The position numbers and the translations under genes are program-made. This document shows, piece after piece, positions 9,357 to 17,763 of a stretch of 64,000 nt of DNA (position 1 is its first letter; every line of letters starts with the position of its first letter). The notes beneath the pieces were generated by a model. That model worked only from the letters and a program-made list of their open reading frames with translations. It did not search any database and was not told the origin of the DNA. The DNA comes from Agaribacterium haliotis. GTDB taxonomy: Bacteria; Pseudomonadota; Gammaproteobacteria; Pseudomonadales; Cellvibrionaceae. The stretch is taken from assembly GCF_002312815.1 (NCBI RefSeq), contig NZ_NKQJ01000003.1, positions 1 through 64,000 of the forward strand. Reading direction: 5' to 3'.

Positions 9357-11363
9357 ATGAACTTTTTTGAACACCAGGACGACGCGCGGCGAAAAAGCCG
9401 CCTCTTAAGCTTGCTACTCGCCTGCGCAGTTGTCGCTTTAATACTCGCTACCAGCTTGTTTCTCGCTCTGTTTCTATATTATTTTGATGCAGGTGTTAGC
9501 AGCACTGGCGCCATACAAGTACAGCAGCAAAACTTCTTCTCTCGCTTTGGCCAACTGCTGCGCTCGGAGGCGATGCTCTGGATCAGTCTCGGTGTTGTCA
9601 CGGTCGTCGCAGCCGGCAGCCTTTTTAAATACTGGGAGCTAAAACGCGGCGGCACTTATGTTGCCGAAAGCCTCGGTGGCAAACTACTCCTGCACGAACA
9701 CGCCGATACAAAACAACGCCAGCTACTCAATATTGTCGAAGAAATGGCACTGGCCTCCGGGCACGCTGTGCCCCGCGTTTATTTGCTCGATGACCAAAGC
9801 ATCAATGCTTTTGCAGCAGGTTTTAATAGTTCCAACGCCGTTATCGGCGTAACTGAAGGCTGCATAGAACAACTTAACCGCGATCAGCTGCAAGGGGTTA
9901 TTGCACACGAGTTTAGTCACATCCACCACGGCGATATGAAACTCAATATGCGCCTTGTCGCGGCGCTACACGGTATATTGATGATCGCCCTCATTGGCGA
10001 GTTGCTACTGCGAAGCAGTGGCCGCAGCAGGCACGGCAGTAGGAATAAAAGCCAGCAATTAATGCCACTTGGCCTGGGTTTACTTGCTTTGGGTTGGGGC
10101 GGCAAGCTATTTGGTTCACTGATTAAATCAGCCGTCAGCCGCCAGCGAGAATATCTTGCCGACGCTTCAGCGGTGCAATATACGCGCAACCCCACCGGTA
10201 TTGCAGGTGCCTTGTTTCGCATTCAAAACCACCAACACGGGGGCTTATTACACGAAGCCAATGCCAGCGAATTCAGCCATTTCTATTTTGCCAGCGGTGT
10301 GCGCAATTGGACGGGAAAGCTTTTTGCCACCCACCCCGAGCTCGCCGAACGCATTTTACGTGTCTATCCGGGCGGTACCACACAGCTGAAATCGGAGCTT
10401 GAAAAAAACCTAAAGGAAGACAAGGAAGGTCAAACGACTAGCGAAACGAACGCAGACAAACAGCAGCAAACAAAACAAGCGGCGGTTTTGGCTGGCTCAG
10501 CTATCGCCTCTGGCATGCCTACAGGCACTAAGAAACCACTCAAACACGCCAGTACTGAAACAAGCGTCAAAGCAAGCGGCGCACAAACTGCCGAGGGTTT
10601 GCTTAAAAGCGCCGGCGAGTTACCCGAATACAGTCTCGCTGCGAGCCGCAAACTTATAGACAAATTGCCCACGGCAGTTTATCAAGCCTGCCACAACCCG
10701 TTTGAAGCTCGCGCACTGTGTTATTTAATGCTTTTGCACAGCGCGGGCGATGAGCGAAATAAACAGCTAGAACTTCTTAAACAGCGAGCCCACCCCCGCA
10801 GCTGGCAAAGTTTGTGTAAACTGATGCGCACAACACAACAAATGGACAAGCAGCTCAAGCTTCCGTTACTGCAATTGAGCCTTCCCGCCTTACAACAACA
10901 AAGCCCGCGCCAGCGCCAAGTCTTTTTTGCCAACTGCAAAACGCTCATTCAAGCCGACGATAAAATCAGCCTATTTGAATGGTGTTTTTATTGCGTTGTT
11001 AACAACGCCTTACACAATCAGGCGCGGCCGTTTCAACAAAAAAGCTTGAGCAAGTTAAAAACACAGGTGCTCGATTTATTGGCAATCGCGGCCTATATGA
11101 GCTCCGACCCAGCGTCCGCCTACGCCGCCGGTTGCGCGCAACTTTGGCCCGAGCAACACAAACTGCCCGAGAGGCCGCCACTTAAAAAGCTAAAAACACT
11201 CGGCGCAACACTGCCCCAGCTCAAACCTTTGCAAAAACCACTATTGCTCAAAGCACTGCACAACTGCATTAACGCCGACAACTATGTAAACCTGCAGGAG
11301 TACAGCTTGCTGCGCTGTTTTGGCATATTGCTAGACTGCCCGCTACCCATGCAAGAGCAATAA
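9357..11363 (+). CDS. membrane M48 metallopeptidase with long C-terminal extension
   Basis: Zinc metalloprotease of the M48 (HtpX-like) family. Transmembrane segments at about residues 17-42 and 73-91, the peptidase domain from about 115, catalytic HEFSH at 184-188, a hydrophobic stretch at about 200-215, and REYLADASAV with the third zinc ligand near 265. Unlike HtpX (about 290 residues), this 668-residue protein continues about 330 residues past the peptidase core: a Lys/Gln/Thr-rich linker (about 345-420), then a helical region of unknown function. Paired with LemA and ended by a strong terminator. Likely an envelope quality-control protease, but no substrate can be named. Confidence 0.88.
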   Translation: MNFFEHQDDARRKSRLLSLLLACAVVALILATSLFLALFLYYFDAGVSSTGAIQVQQQNFFSRFGQLLRSEAMLWISLGVVTVVAAGSLFKYWELKRGGTYVAESLGGKLLLHEHADTKQRQLLNIVEEMALASGHAVPRVYLLDDQSINAFAAGFNSSNAVIGVTEGCIEQLNRDQLQGVIAHEFSHIHHGDMKLNMRLVAALHGILMIALIGELLLRSSGRSRHGSRNKSQQLMPLGLGLLALGWGGKLFGSLIKSAVSRQREYLADASAVQYTRNPTGIAGALFRIQNHQHGGLLHEANASEFSHFYFASGVRNWTGKLFATHPELAERILRVYPGGTTQLKSELEKNLKEDKEGQTTSETNADKQQQTKQAAVLAGSAIASGMPTGTKKPLKHASTETSVKASGAQTAEGLLKSAGELPEYSLAASRKLIDKLPTAVYQACHNPFEARALCYLMLLHSAGDERNKQLELLKQRAHPRSWQSLCKLMRTTQQMDKQLKLPLLQLSLPALQQQSPRQRQVFFANCKTLIQADDKISLFEWCFYCVVNNALHNQARPFQQKSLSKLKTQVLDLLAIAAYMSSDPASAYAAGCAQLWPEQHKLPERPPLKKLKTLGATLPQLKPLQKPLLLKALHNCINADNYVNLQEYSLLRCFGILLDCPLPMQEQ

Positions 11364-11374
11364 ATTCAGGTAAT

Positions 11375-11405
11375 AAAAAAAGGCGACCTAAAAGTCGCCT
11401 TTTTT
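11375..11405. terminator. bidirectional intrinsic terminator
   Basis: Stem GGCGAC/GTCGCC (11382-11387 with 11394-11399) around a 6-nt loop, flanked by seven A on one side and six T on the other, so it can end transcription from both the M48 gene (+) and the convergent Yip1-like gene (-). Confidence 0.9.
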
Positions 11406-11427
11406 ATTGGTGTTTACAGACCCGGGA

Positions 11428-12045
11428 TCAATCAATAAATACCGGGCCCATGCCCATGCCCCAAATCAAGACCGTGGTGATAATCGTCGTCACCATTAAC
11501 ACCAACCCGACGGTAATCACTGACGATGAGTACATAAATGCCCGCTCTTTATCTAGGTTCATTAAAATAGGAATACCTTCATAAACCAAATAAACAGAGT
11601 AGGCGCCGGCAAGGCAAAGTGTTGTCACCACTAGCCATAGTTCAGGGTAAGCATTAAACACACCGGCGAGCATCATTGGCGTACTCGCGTAAACCGCCAG
11701 CGCCGTACCTTCATAGTGACGTTTATCCGAATCGTCTTTTACACCGTAAGTTCGGCTCATCCAGTTTATAAACTCACCGAAAATAAACACACCGGCCAGC
11801 AGCGCCACATATGCAAGAGCACAAAACGACAGCGCACTTGCCGCCGATAACAATACCGGCTGACCGTCACCGACCGTCCAACCAACTTGAGTCACACCAA
11901 AATAGGCCGCGACGCAGGGTATCAGCGCCAAAAAAGGCACATGGCTTATAAATACTTGCTGAAAAGTTGTCTGCTCTTTGCGAATAGCCTTCCACTCAGA
12001 GTCCGGGTGCAGAAGAATGCCAAGAGTGTGGTTGAGAATAGCCAT
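11428..12045 (-). CDS. Yip1-family integral membrane protein
   Basis: Polytopic inner-membrane protein resembling the Yip1/DUF1282 family: an N-terminal amphipathic lead (HPDSEWKAIRKE) and about five hydrophobic segments (residues 30-50, 65-90, 115-130, 135-155, 165-190 approximately). Function unknown. The frame is open from 12057, but the ATG at 12045 has a textbook GGAGG seven bases upstream, so I use that start (205 residues). It stands alone between the sspB terminator and the bidirectional terminator. Confidence 0.8.
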   Translation of the reverse strand: MAILNHTLGILLHPDSEWKAIRKEQTTFQQVFISHVPFLALIPCVAAYFGVTQVGWTVGDGQPVLLSAASALSFCALAYVALLAGVFIFGEFINWMSRTYGVKDDSDKRHYEGTALAVYASTPMMLAGVFNAYPELWLVVTTLCLAGAYSVYLVYEGIPILMNLDKERAFMYSSSVITVGLVLMVTTIITTVLIWGMGMGPVFID

Positions 12046-12193
12046 AACGACCTCCAAACGGGTTGCGGAAGTTTATAGTTATAAGTCAGCGCTGCTACGC
12101 TGCTGTATTTAAACTATACGGCGCTTTGATCAAAGCGCAAGCACGGCCGAGAAGATCGTTACACCACGAGGCACATATAAGAATAAAATATAA

Positions 12194-12213
12194 GGCGCCA
12201 CCGATCTGGCGCC
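12194..12213 (-). terminator. intrinsic terminator of sspAB
   Basis: A 7-bp stem GGCGCCA/TGGCGCC with a 6-nt loop, followed on the minus strand by the T-rich TTATATTTTATTC, located 11 bp after the sspB stop. Confidence 0.8.
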
Positions 12214-12223
12214 GGGAAGACAG

Positions 12224-12628
12224 CTATTTTACCAAGCGCAAGCCAGGCTTTTTTGCAGGTGACGGCACAGGTTTGGCCGGCTTCGGCGGTTCGGGCTCGG
12301 GCTCAACCTCGGCATCAAACATCATGCCGCGGCCATTTTCACGAGCGTAAATGCCGAGTAGCGCCGAGCTCGGCACAAAAATATCGTGGGAAACCCCCGA
12401 AAAACGCGCACTGAATGAGCAGGCATCGTTTTCCAAACTTAGGTGCTGAACGGCTCCCGGGGCGATATTCAGTACAATTTCGCCATTTTTATTAACATAT
12501 TGCTGAGGCACCATGACCCCCTCTCTATGAGCGTCGACAACAATATGCGGCGTGCAATCGTTGTCTACTATCCACTCGTAAAGCGCACGAAGCATGTAGG
12601 GCTTGCTTGAAGTCATGGAATTGCTCAT
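12224..12628 (-). CDS. sspB: ClpXP adaptor, stringent starvation protein B
   Basis: Adaptor that tethers ssrA-tagged proteins to the ClpXP protease. The N-terminal substrate-binding domain (residues 1-110) shows the family start SSKPYMLRALYEWIVDN and VPQQYV. A proline/glutamate-rich linker (about 108-126) leads to the C-terminal ClpX-binding tail LRLVK, equivalent to the XB motif of Escherichia coli SspB. 134 residues, slightly shorter than the 165 of E. coli because of the linker. It follows sspA by 9 bp, and the operon ends at the hairpin downstream. Confidence 0.95.
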   Translation of the reverse strand: MSNSMTSSKPYMLRALYEWIVDNDCTPHIVVDAHREGVMVPQQYVNKNGEIVLNIAPGAVQHLSLENDACSFSARFSGVSHDIFVPSSALLGIYARENGRGMMFDAEVEPEPEPPKPAKPVPSPAKKPGLRLVK

Positions 12629-12637
12629 GGCCTATCC

Positions 12638-13288
12638 TTACACCTTGCTGTAATAGCCTGGGCGCATTTCTAGCTCAGACTCACTCAGGCTCTCTTTAAA
12701 GGACTCTCGCTCAAACAGCCTATCCATATAATCAATCAGCGCTGCGGTTTGGCGAGTTCGGCTAATTTTGATGCCAAATGCCTCTAGGCGCCACAAGATC
12801 GGAGCCAAGCAGCAGTCAACCAGGGAAAACTCCTCGCTCATAAAGAATGGTTTTTCAGCAAAAATAGGCGCAATTGTCGTCAGGCTATCTTTTAACTCTT
12901 TGGCTGCCGCAGCGATCGCTTCTTTGCTTTTACCATTGCTCAAGCTTTTCACCAGTGGCGCCCAGTCATTTTCAATGCGGTACATAAACTGGCGACTTTC
13001 AGCGCGCGCAACAGGATAAACGGGCAGCAGCGGCGGATGAGGAAAGCGCTCGTCGAGGTACTCCATCATTACGTGCGTTTCATATAGCGTCAGCTCCCGG
13101 TCAAGTAATACCGGCAGCGAACCATAAGGGTTAGCTTCCTGCACTTCTTCAGGCAGATTCAGCGGGTCAACCTCAACAATATCGGCGGTGACACCTTTCT
13201 CCGCAAGCACGATACGCACTCGGTGGCTGTAGTGATCGCTATCATCCGAAAAATAGGTCATGGATGAGCGTTTAGTTACAACTGCCAT
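12638..13288 (-). CDS. sspA: stringent starvation protein A
   Basis: RNA-polymerase-associated protein with a glutathione-S-transferase fold; in enterobacteria it alters transcription during starvation. The 216 residues show a thioredoxin-like N-terminal half (DHYSHRVRIVLAEKGV, NPYGSLPVLLDRELTLYETHVMMEYLDERFPHP region) and a helical C-terminal half with SLVDCCLAPILWRL. First gene of sspA-sspB, downstream of the bc1 and ribosomal protein genes as in other gammaproteobacteria. Confidence 0.95.
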   Translation of the reverse strand: MAVVTKRSSMTYFSDDSDHYSHRVRIVLAEKGVTADIVEVDPLNLPEEVQEANPYGSLPVLLDRELTLYETHVMMEYLDERFPHPPLLPVYPVARAESRQFMYRIENDWAPLVKSLSNGKSKEAIAAAAKELKDSLTTIAPIFAEKPFFMSEEFSLVDCCLAPILWRLEAFGIKISRTRQTAALIDYMDRLFERESFKESLSESELEMRPGYYSKV

Positions 13289-13316
13289 TATTTAACCTCA
13301 ATTATAAAATCTAACA

Positions 13317-13338
13317 AAACCCGGCCACAGCCGGGTTT
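13317..13338 (-). terminator. intrinsic terminator of the bc1 operon
   Basis: A 9-bp stem (13317-13325 with 13330-13338) and 4-nt loop; read leftward it is followed by TGTTAG. It lies 15 bp after the cytochrome b-c1 stop and before sspA. Confidence 0.8.
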
Positions 13339-13353
13339 AACACAAAACATTAC

Positions 13354-15594
13354 TTAGTGAATATCCTTCCAATACTCGCGGTTCAACAGAACCACAAACA
13401 CGAGCAATACCGCCAGGAACAGGAAAATAAACAAACCGATGCGCTCGCGATGCATGCCCGCAGGCTCGGCTAAATAAGTAAGGAAGTTCACCAGGTCATA
13501 AACAGCGCCATCGAACTGCTCGGCATCCATTGAGCCTTTGACATCGCTGACTGCAAGTGAGCCACATTCAACCAGTACCGGCTCTCCGAGCGCGTCGCGC
13601 TCAACCTTGCCGTGACTGTCACGATGAGGCCCGGGTGCACAGCGCGGCAAACCCTGCAGCTCCATCAGCACATGAGGCATACCAACATTGGCAAACACCT
13701 TGTTGTTCACCCCGGTAGGGCGGCTGTCATCTGCGTAGAAATTACGCAAGAACGTGTAGAGCCAGCCGGACGAGCGCGCGCGCGCCACCAGGGTTAAATC
13801 TGGGGGCGTCGCACCAAACCATTTTTTACTCTCGTCGGGAGCCATGGAAATTTCCATCAACTCACCGATTTTCTGATCGCTGAACACCAAGTTATCGAGC
13901 ATCGTCTTGTGAGGAATGCCAAGGTCGTCGGCAACACGCTCGTAACGGCTGAAATCAGCGCTGTGACAGCCCATACAATAGTTTACGAAGTACTTGGCAC
14001 CGCGCTGTAGGCTCTCTTTATCTTTTAAATCAGCCTCAAAGTGATCACACGGAATACTGCCACAGCCACCGCCGCCAGCGGCGACCGCCTTCAATGGAAC
14101 AATTGCAAGCAAGAGGAAAGCGATAAAACCGCCCCACACAACTATTTTGCTTAAACCTTTTTTCTGCAAACGCGCGGGCACTTCTTTTTCAGCATCGCGC
14201 TCAGCCAACCACGGTAGAGCCACGGTTATAACACCCAAAGCAAGGCCGTAGATCGTCAGCAGAATATTCACAGATTCACCGCCGGCCATTGCCCCGCGTA
14301 CGCCCAAACCGGAGAGTAGGGTCATGTACAAAATGACCAAGCCCAGGATCACAGACATACCGATACCGAAGGTGGTTTTCTTACCTGCACTGGTCCAAAC
14401 AGGCATGGTGAAGAAAAACACAAAATAAAACACGGTGGTGATCTGGCTCAATAGAGTTTTGTCGTTCGACGGGCTATCGAGACCCAACTTGCCGAGGATA
14501 ACAAAAGTCGAGGCAAACAAAATTAGCATAACCTTAGGCAGCCAACCCTTGTAGCGCACCGACTTAGCTTTGCTCTTATCGAGCCACGGCAGGAAAAACA
14601 GCACAACAATCGCTGCGCCCATCGCAATCAAACCGAGCAGCTTGGAAGTGAATATCCAGCCGAGATCGATGGTTACTGCACGCAAAATTGCGTAAAACGG
14701 CGTGAAGTACCATACCGGGGCAATGTGCTCAGGCGTCTTCAGGTTATTTGCCGCTTCAAAGTTGGCGTGCTCGAGGAACAGGCCGTTCATTTCCGGAGCA
14801 AAGAAGACAATGCCGAGGAATACAAACAGGAATACAGTGACACCAACAAGATCGTGAACGGTGTAGTACGGGTGGAAAGGAACGCCGTCTACAGGAATGC
14901 CGTTTTCGTCTTTGTTCTTCTTAATTTCGATACCGTCTGGGTTGTTAGAACCCACTTCGTGTAAAGCGAGGATGTGCAGTACAACCAGGCCAAGCAGAGC
15001 AATAGGCAGCGCAACAACGTGCAATGCAAAGAAACGGTTCAGGGTTGCCTCAGAGATAAGGTAGTCACCGCGAACCCACTCAACCAGAGCTTCACCCACC
15101 CAGGGAATAGCACCGGCGAGATTCACAATTACCTGTGCGCCCCAGTAGCTCATCTGGCCCCACGGCAGCACGTAACCCAGGAAGGCTTCAGCCATCAGGA
15201 TCAGGTAGATAAACATGCCGAAAATCCACACCAGCTCGCGAGGCGCGCGGTAAGAACCGTACATCAGGCCGCGGAACATGTGCAGGTAAACAACGATGAA
15301 GAACGCAGAAGCACCGGTAGAGTGCAGGTAGCGAATAATCCAGCCGTAAGGAACATCACGCATGATGTACTCAACGGAAGCAAAAGCACCTTCGGCCGTT
15401 GGCGCGTAGTGCATAGTCAGCCAGATGCCGGTCAGCAGCTGGTTTACCAGTACCAAAATGGACAATACGCCAAAGAAGTACCAAAAGTTAAAGTTTTTGG
15501 GCGCGTAGTACTTGCCCATGTGAGTGTCCCAGGCGCGCTGCACGGGCAGGCGCTCATCAACCCAGTTCCAAAGTCCGGTAAGCCAAGCAGTCAT
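13354..15594 (-). CDS. fused cytochrome b - cytochrome c1 of the bc1 complex (FbcH-like)
   Basis: One uninterrupted 746-residue frame encoding both membrane haem subunits of ubiquinol-cytochrome c reductase. Residues 1-400 are cytochrome b, with haem ligands H91, H105, H192 and H207 and the Qo-site PVWY at 293-296. Residues 401-465 contain two more hydrophobic segments absent from ordinary cytochrome b. Residues 475-507 look like an internal signal peptide (RLQKKGLSK, hydrophobic core, AVAA). Residues 508-746 are cytochrome c1: CMGCH haem motif at 540-544, M639 as likely axial ligand, C-terminal anchor about 717-738. In Pseudomonas petB and petC are separate; Bradyrhizobium FbcH is the known fused precursor, cleaved after synthesis. 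Starts 3 bp after petA. Confidence 0.95.
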   Translation of the reverse strand: MTAWLTGLWNWVDERLPVQRAWDTHMGKYYAPKNFNFWYFFGVLSILVLVNQLLTGIWLTMHYAPTAEGAFASVEYIMRDVPYGWIIRYLHSTGASAFFIVVYLHMFRGLMYGSYRAPRELVWIFGMFIYLILMAEAFLGYVLPWGQMSYWGAQVIVNLAGAIPWVGEALVEWVRGDYLISEATLNRFFALHVVALPIALLGLVVLHILALHEVGSNNPDGIEIKKNKDENGIPVDGVPFHPYYTVHDLVGVTVFLFVFLGIVFFAPEMNGLFLEHANFEAANNLKTPEHIAPVWYFTPFYAILRAVTIDLGWIFTSKLLGLIAMGAAIVVLFFLPWLDKSKAKSVRYKGWLPKVMLILFASTFVILGKLGLDSPSNDKTLLSQITTVFYFVFFFTMPVWTSAGKKTTFGIGMSVILGLVILYMTLLSGLGVRGAMAGGESVNILLTIYGLALGVITVALPWLAERDAEKEVPARLQKKGLSKIVVWGGFIAFLLLAIVPLKAVAAGGGGCGSIPCDHFEADLKDKESLQRGAKYFVNYCMGCHSADFSRYERVADDLGIPHKTMLDNLVFSDQKIGELMEISMAPDESKKWFGATPPDLTLVARARSSGWLYTFLRNFYADDSRPTGVNNKVFANVGMPHVLMELQGLPRCAPGPHRDSHGKVERDALGEPVLVECGSLAVSDVKGSMDAEQFDGAVYDLVNFLTYLAEPAGMHRERIGLFIFLFLAVLLVFVVLLNREYWKDIH

Positions 15595-15597
15595 TGA

Positions 15598-16191
15598 TTA
15601 AGCCTCCTGATCCAGACCGATGATGAGCACGTCGTCGCTCACATATTTATAAGGGGGAACCTCGAGATTGATCGGTGCAGGGACGCCCTGCAAAACACGA
15701 CCGGCGAGGTCAAACTTAGAACCGTGGCAACGACAGAAAAAACCGCCGAGCCATTCGGCACCACCGAGATCTTCCGCACCCACTTCAGGGCGGTACGTTG
15801 GTGCACAACCGAGATGAGTACACAGGCCAAGCAGAACCAGAAACTCTTTTTTAATAGAACGGTACTCATTCTTTGCGTAATCCGGTTGTACAGACTTTTC
15901 TGAACCCGGGTCTCGCAAGCGAGTTTCAATCTCATCCAGGCTTGCCAGCGCTTCGGCAGTGCGGCGCACAACGTAAACCGGCTTGCCTCGCCATTCAATG
16001 GTTACCATTTCTCCTGGAGCCAGCTTGCTAATATTGACCTCAACTGGCGCACCGGCAGCTTTTGCCTTGGCGCTTGGGTTCCAGGACCCGACAAAAGGCA
16101 CCGCGGCGCCAACAACGCCAACAGCGCCAACAGCCGAGGTCATCGCAGTCAAGACTCTGCGACGGCTGTTATTTACACCATCATTGCTCAC
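15598..16191 (-). CDS. petA: ubiquinol-cytochrome c reductase iron-sulfur (Rieske) subunit
   Basis: Carries the 2Fe-2S cluster that takes an electron from ubiquinol and passes it to cytochrome c1. The GTG start at 16191 gives SNDGVNNSRRR, the usual start of bacterial Rieske proteins, with GGGGAG upstream; an open extension to 16254 looks non-coding. The twin-arginine motif SRRRVLTAMTS precedes a single transmembrane anchor. Cluster ligands are in CTHLGC and CRCHGS. About 197 residues, normal length. First gene of a two-gene bc1 operon with the fused cytochrome b-c1. Confidence 0.95.
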   Translation of the reverse strand: MSNDGVNNSRRRVLTAMTSAVGAVGVVGAAVPFVGSWNPSAKAKAAGAPVEVNISKLAPGEMVTIEWRGKPVYVVRRTAEALASLDEIETRLRDPGSEKSVQPDYAKNEYRSIKKEFLVLLGLCTHLGCAPTYRPEVGAEDLGGAEWLGGFFCRCHGSKFDLAGRVLQGVPAPINLEVPPYKYVSDDVLIIGLDQEA

Positions 16192-16514
16192 GAGGTAGAT
16201 CTCCCCTGTTTTCTCTAAAATTGTTCTTGTTAGCTCAGCTTCTCGCCCCGCCACAATAGTCGACCGAGGCCACGAGTGCGGCTCAATGAGACTGCCTATT
16301 CACTTTTATTAGGGCGCAGCCCCCCAAAATTGGCCGCTATCTTATAGAACTTCGGCTTTCAACTCAAGAAATGCGACAAAACCCAGAAAAAATAAGCACC
16401 TTATTGATAGCAAGCGCTCACAAACAAAAGGCAAATAATGACAAAAATTGAGGCAAATCAAAAGCAAGAGGCAAAGCCATTAACAATTAGTAGAGCACAG
16501 AGCAAATTCCAGGC
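16192..16514 (-). promoter_or_regulatory. leader and promoter region of petA
   Basis: About 320 bp with no gene on either strand. It must contain the bc1 operon promoter. The best candidate is a leftward TATAAG (16346-16341) with CTTGAG/TTGAGT 15-16 bp upstream (16362-16368), which is weak. The rest is A/T-rich and shows no other structure I can name. Confidence 0.35.
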
Positions 16515-16543
16515 AAAAAAAAGCCGGCATATAGCCGGCTTTT
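16515..16543 (-). terminator. intrinsic terminator of rplM-rpsI
   Basis: Stem GCCGGC/GCCGGC (16523-16528 with 16534-16539) extended by A-T pairs, 5-nt loop; read leftward it ends in a run of eight T. It lies 18 bp after the rpsI stop. Confidence 0.92.
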
Positions 16544-16560
16544 GCATTCGAGCAGAGCGA

Positions 16561-16953
16561 TTAACGCTTGCTGAACTGTGGTTTCTTACGTGCTTTACGC
16601 AGGCCAACTTTCTTACGCTCAACCTCACGGCTATCGCGGGTAACGTAACCAGCTTCGCGAAGCGTAGGACGAAGCGCTTCGTCGTAAGCCATAAGGGCAC
16701 GGGTCAGACCGTGACGAATAGCACCGGCCTGACCGAAGCTACCACCACCTTTAACAGTTACTTTAACGTCAAAAGCTTCAACGTTATCAGTAGCTTCAAG
16801 TGGCTGACGAACGATCATACGAGCAACTTCACGACCGAAGTAGTCGTCGAGGCTCTTGCCGTTTACAACGATGGCGCCAGTGCCTTTAGTGATAAAAACA
16901 CGAGCAGTTGAGGTCTTGCGTCGACCTGTTCCGTAATATGATTCTGCTGCCAT
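16561..16953 (-). CDS. rpsI: 30S ribosomal protein S9
   Basis: Small-subunit protein whose C-terminal tail reaches the P-site tRNA. The 130-residue product matches S9 throughout: [15 protein letters not shown] at the N-terminus, [19 protein letters not shown] in the centre, and the basic tail ending FSKR. It lies 13 bp after rplM in the universal rplM-rpsI operon. Confidence 0.98.
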   Translation of the reverse strand: MAAESYYGTGRRKTSTARVFITKGTGAIVVNGKSLDDYFGREVARMIVRQPLEATDNVEAFDVKVTVKGGGSFGQAGAIRHGLTRALMAYDEALRPTLREAGYVTRDSREVERKKVGLRKARKKPQFSKR

Positions 16954-16966
16954 GGTTAAGCGCCCC

Positions 16967-17395
16967 TTAGATATTCAGTTCTTGTGGCTGTTGAGCACTG
17001 TGTGGGTGCTGGTCGCCGGCGTAGACTTTGAGTTTTTTGAACATGGCACGGCCGAGAGGACCACGCGGCAGCATACCTTTAACAGCAAACTGCAGAGCAC
17101 GTTCAGGCGCTTTATCGATCAGCTTTTCGAAGCTAATTTCTTTAATACCGCCGATGTAACCGGTGTGACGATAGTACTTTTTGTCTTTTGCTTTGTTACC
17201 AGTTACAGCAACTTTTTCACAGTTGGTAACGACGATGTAGTCGCCACAGTCAACGTGAGGAGTAAATTCTGGCTTGTGTTTTCCACGCAGTCGATGTGCG
17301 ATTTCCGCAGCAAGACGACCCAATGTCTTGCCGGAGGCATCAACTACGTACCAGTCGCGCTTGACTGTCTGAGGGTTGGCACTGATGGTCTTCAT
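16967..17395 (-). CDS. rplM: 50S ribosomal protein L13
   Basis: Large-subunit assembly protein. 142 residues with the L13 motifs [35 protein letters not shown] and [21 protein letters not shown]. In Escherichia coli L13 represses its own mRNA through the leader; here the leader from the mapped promoter is about 75 nt, long enough for similar control, but I cannot show a binding structure. First gene of rplM-rpsI. Confidence 0.98.
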   Translation of the reverse strand: MKTISANPQTVKRDWYVVDASGKTLGRLAAEIAHRLRGKHKPEFTPHVDCGDYIVVTNCEKVAVTGNKAKDKKYYRHTGYIGGIKEISFEKLIDKAPERALQFAVKGMLPRGPLGRAMFKKLKVYAGDQHPHSAQQPQELNI

Positions 17396-17476
17396 GTTAT
17401 GTTGCCCTACGAGTGGTACTTTTTATAACAAACAAGTTAACGGCGCCCAAATCGGGCCCCAATTAAAGGAGCGCGG

Positions 17477-17505
17477 ATTCTACTGACTTGATGGTTAGTT
17501 TTCAA
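17477..17505 (-). promoter_or_regulatory. sigma-70 promoter of rplM-rpsI
   Basis: Leftward -35 TTGAAA (17505-17500), exactly 17 bp spacer, -10 TAGAAT (17482-17477), followed by the GC-rich discriminator CCGCGC typical of growth-rate and ppGpp-controlled ribosomal promoters. The predicted transcript starts about 75 nt before the rplM ATG. Confidence 0.8.
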
Positions 17506-17643
17506 GCAGTTTTTAAGAGCCCAAATGTATAGCTTATTTCGAGTCGGCAATTCAGTGCCACAGAGCACTTGAAATTCAATTGCTCAATATTGCCCTCTTA
17601 AAGTCACAGCGCTGAAAATAGAGATGCCTGAAGCAGGCACAAA

Positions 17644-17749
17644 CGAGGACCAGAACAAGCCTTTTAGGCCATCTGCGCCAAGGATGGCGCGGCTGAGCCC
17701 CCCACGCAAGGGTTTACGGCGAGTCTAGAAAGGCTTGTTCTGGTTCTCG
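17644..17749. repeat. long palindromic intergenic element
   Basis: Two 21-bp arms (17644-17664 and 17729-17749) are inverted copies with a single C/T difference that still allows G-U pairing. The 64-bp interior contains a second hairpin (GCGCCA-AGGA-TGGCGC, about 17676-17691). The element sits between the rplM promoter and the zapE stop and has no open frame. It resembles the REP/BIME-like palindromes that are scattered between genes in gammaproteobacteria, and it could also end zapE transcription; only one copy is visible in this window. Confidence 0.65.
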
Positions 17750-17763
17750 CTCACTACCTAGAC

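Noticed and set aside
13354..15594. Cytochrome b-c1 fusion as a simple sequencing error that lost a stop codon
   Set aside because: The junction contains about 75 residues with two hydrophobic segments and a signal-like segment in one continuous frame, and the two halves keep a consistent topology. An error remains possible but would not explain the extra helices.
14974..15597. Plus-strand frame of 207 codons opposite cytochrome b
   Set aside because: Complete overlap with a strongly conserved gene on the other strand; composition (His, Gln, Val, Asn) is that of an antisense shadow.
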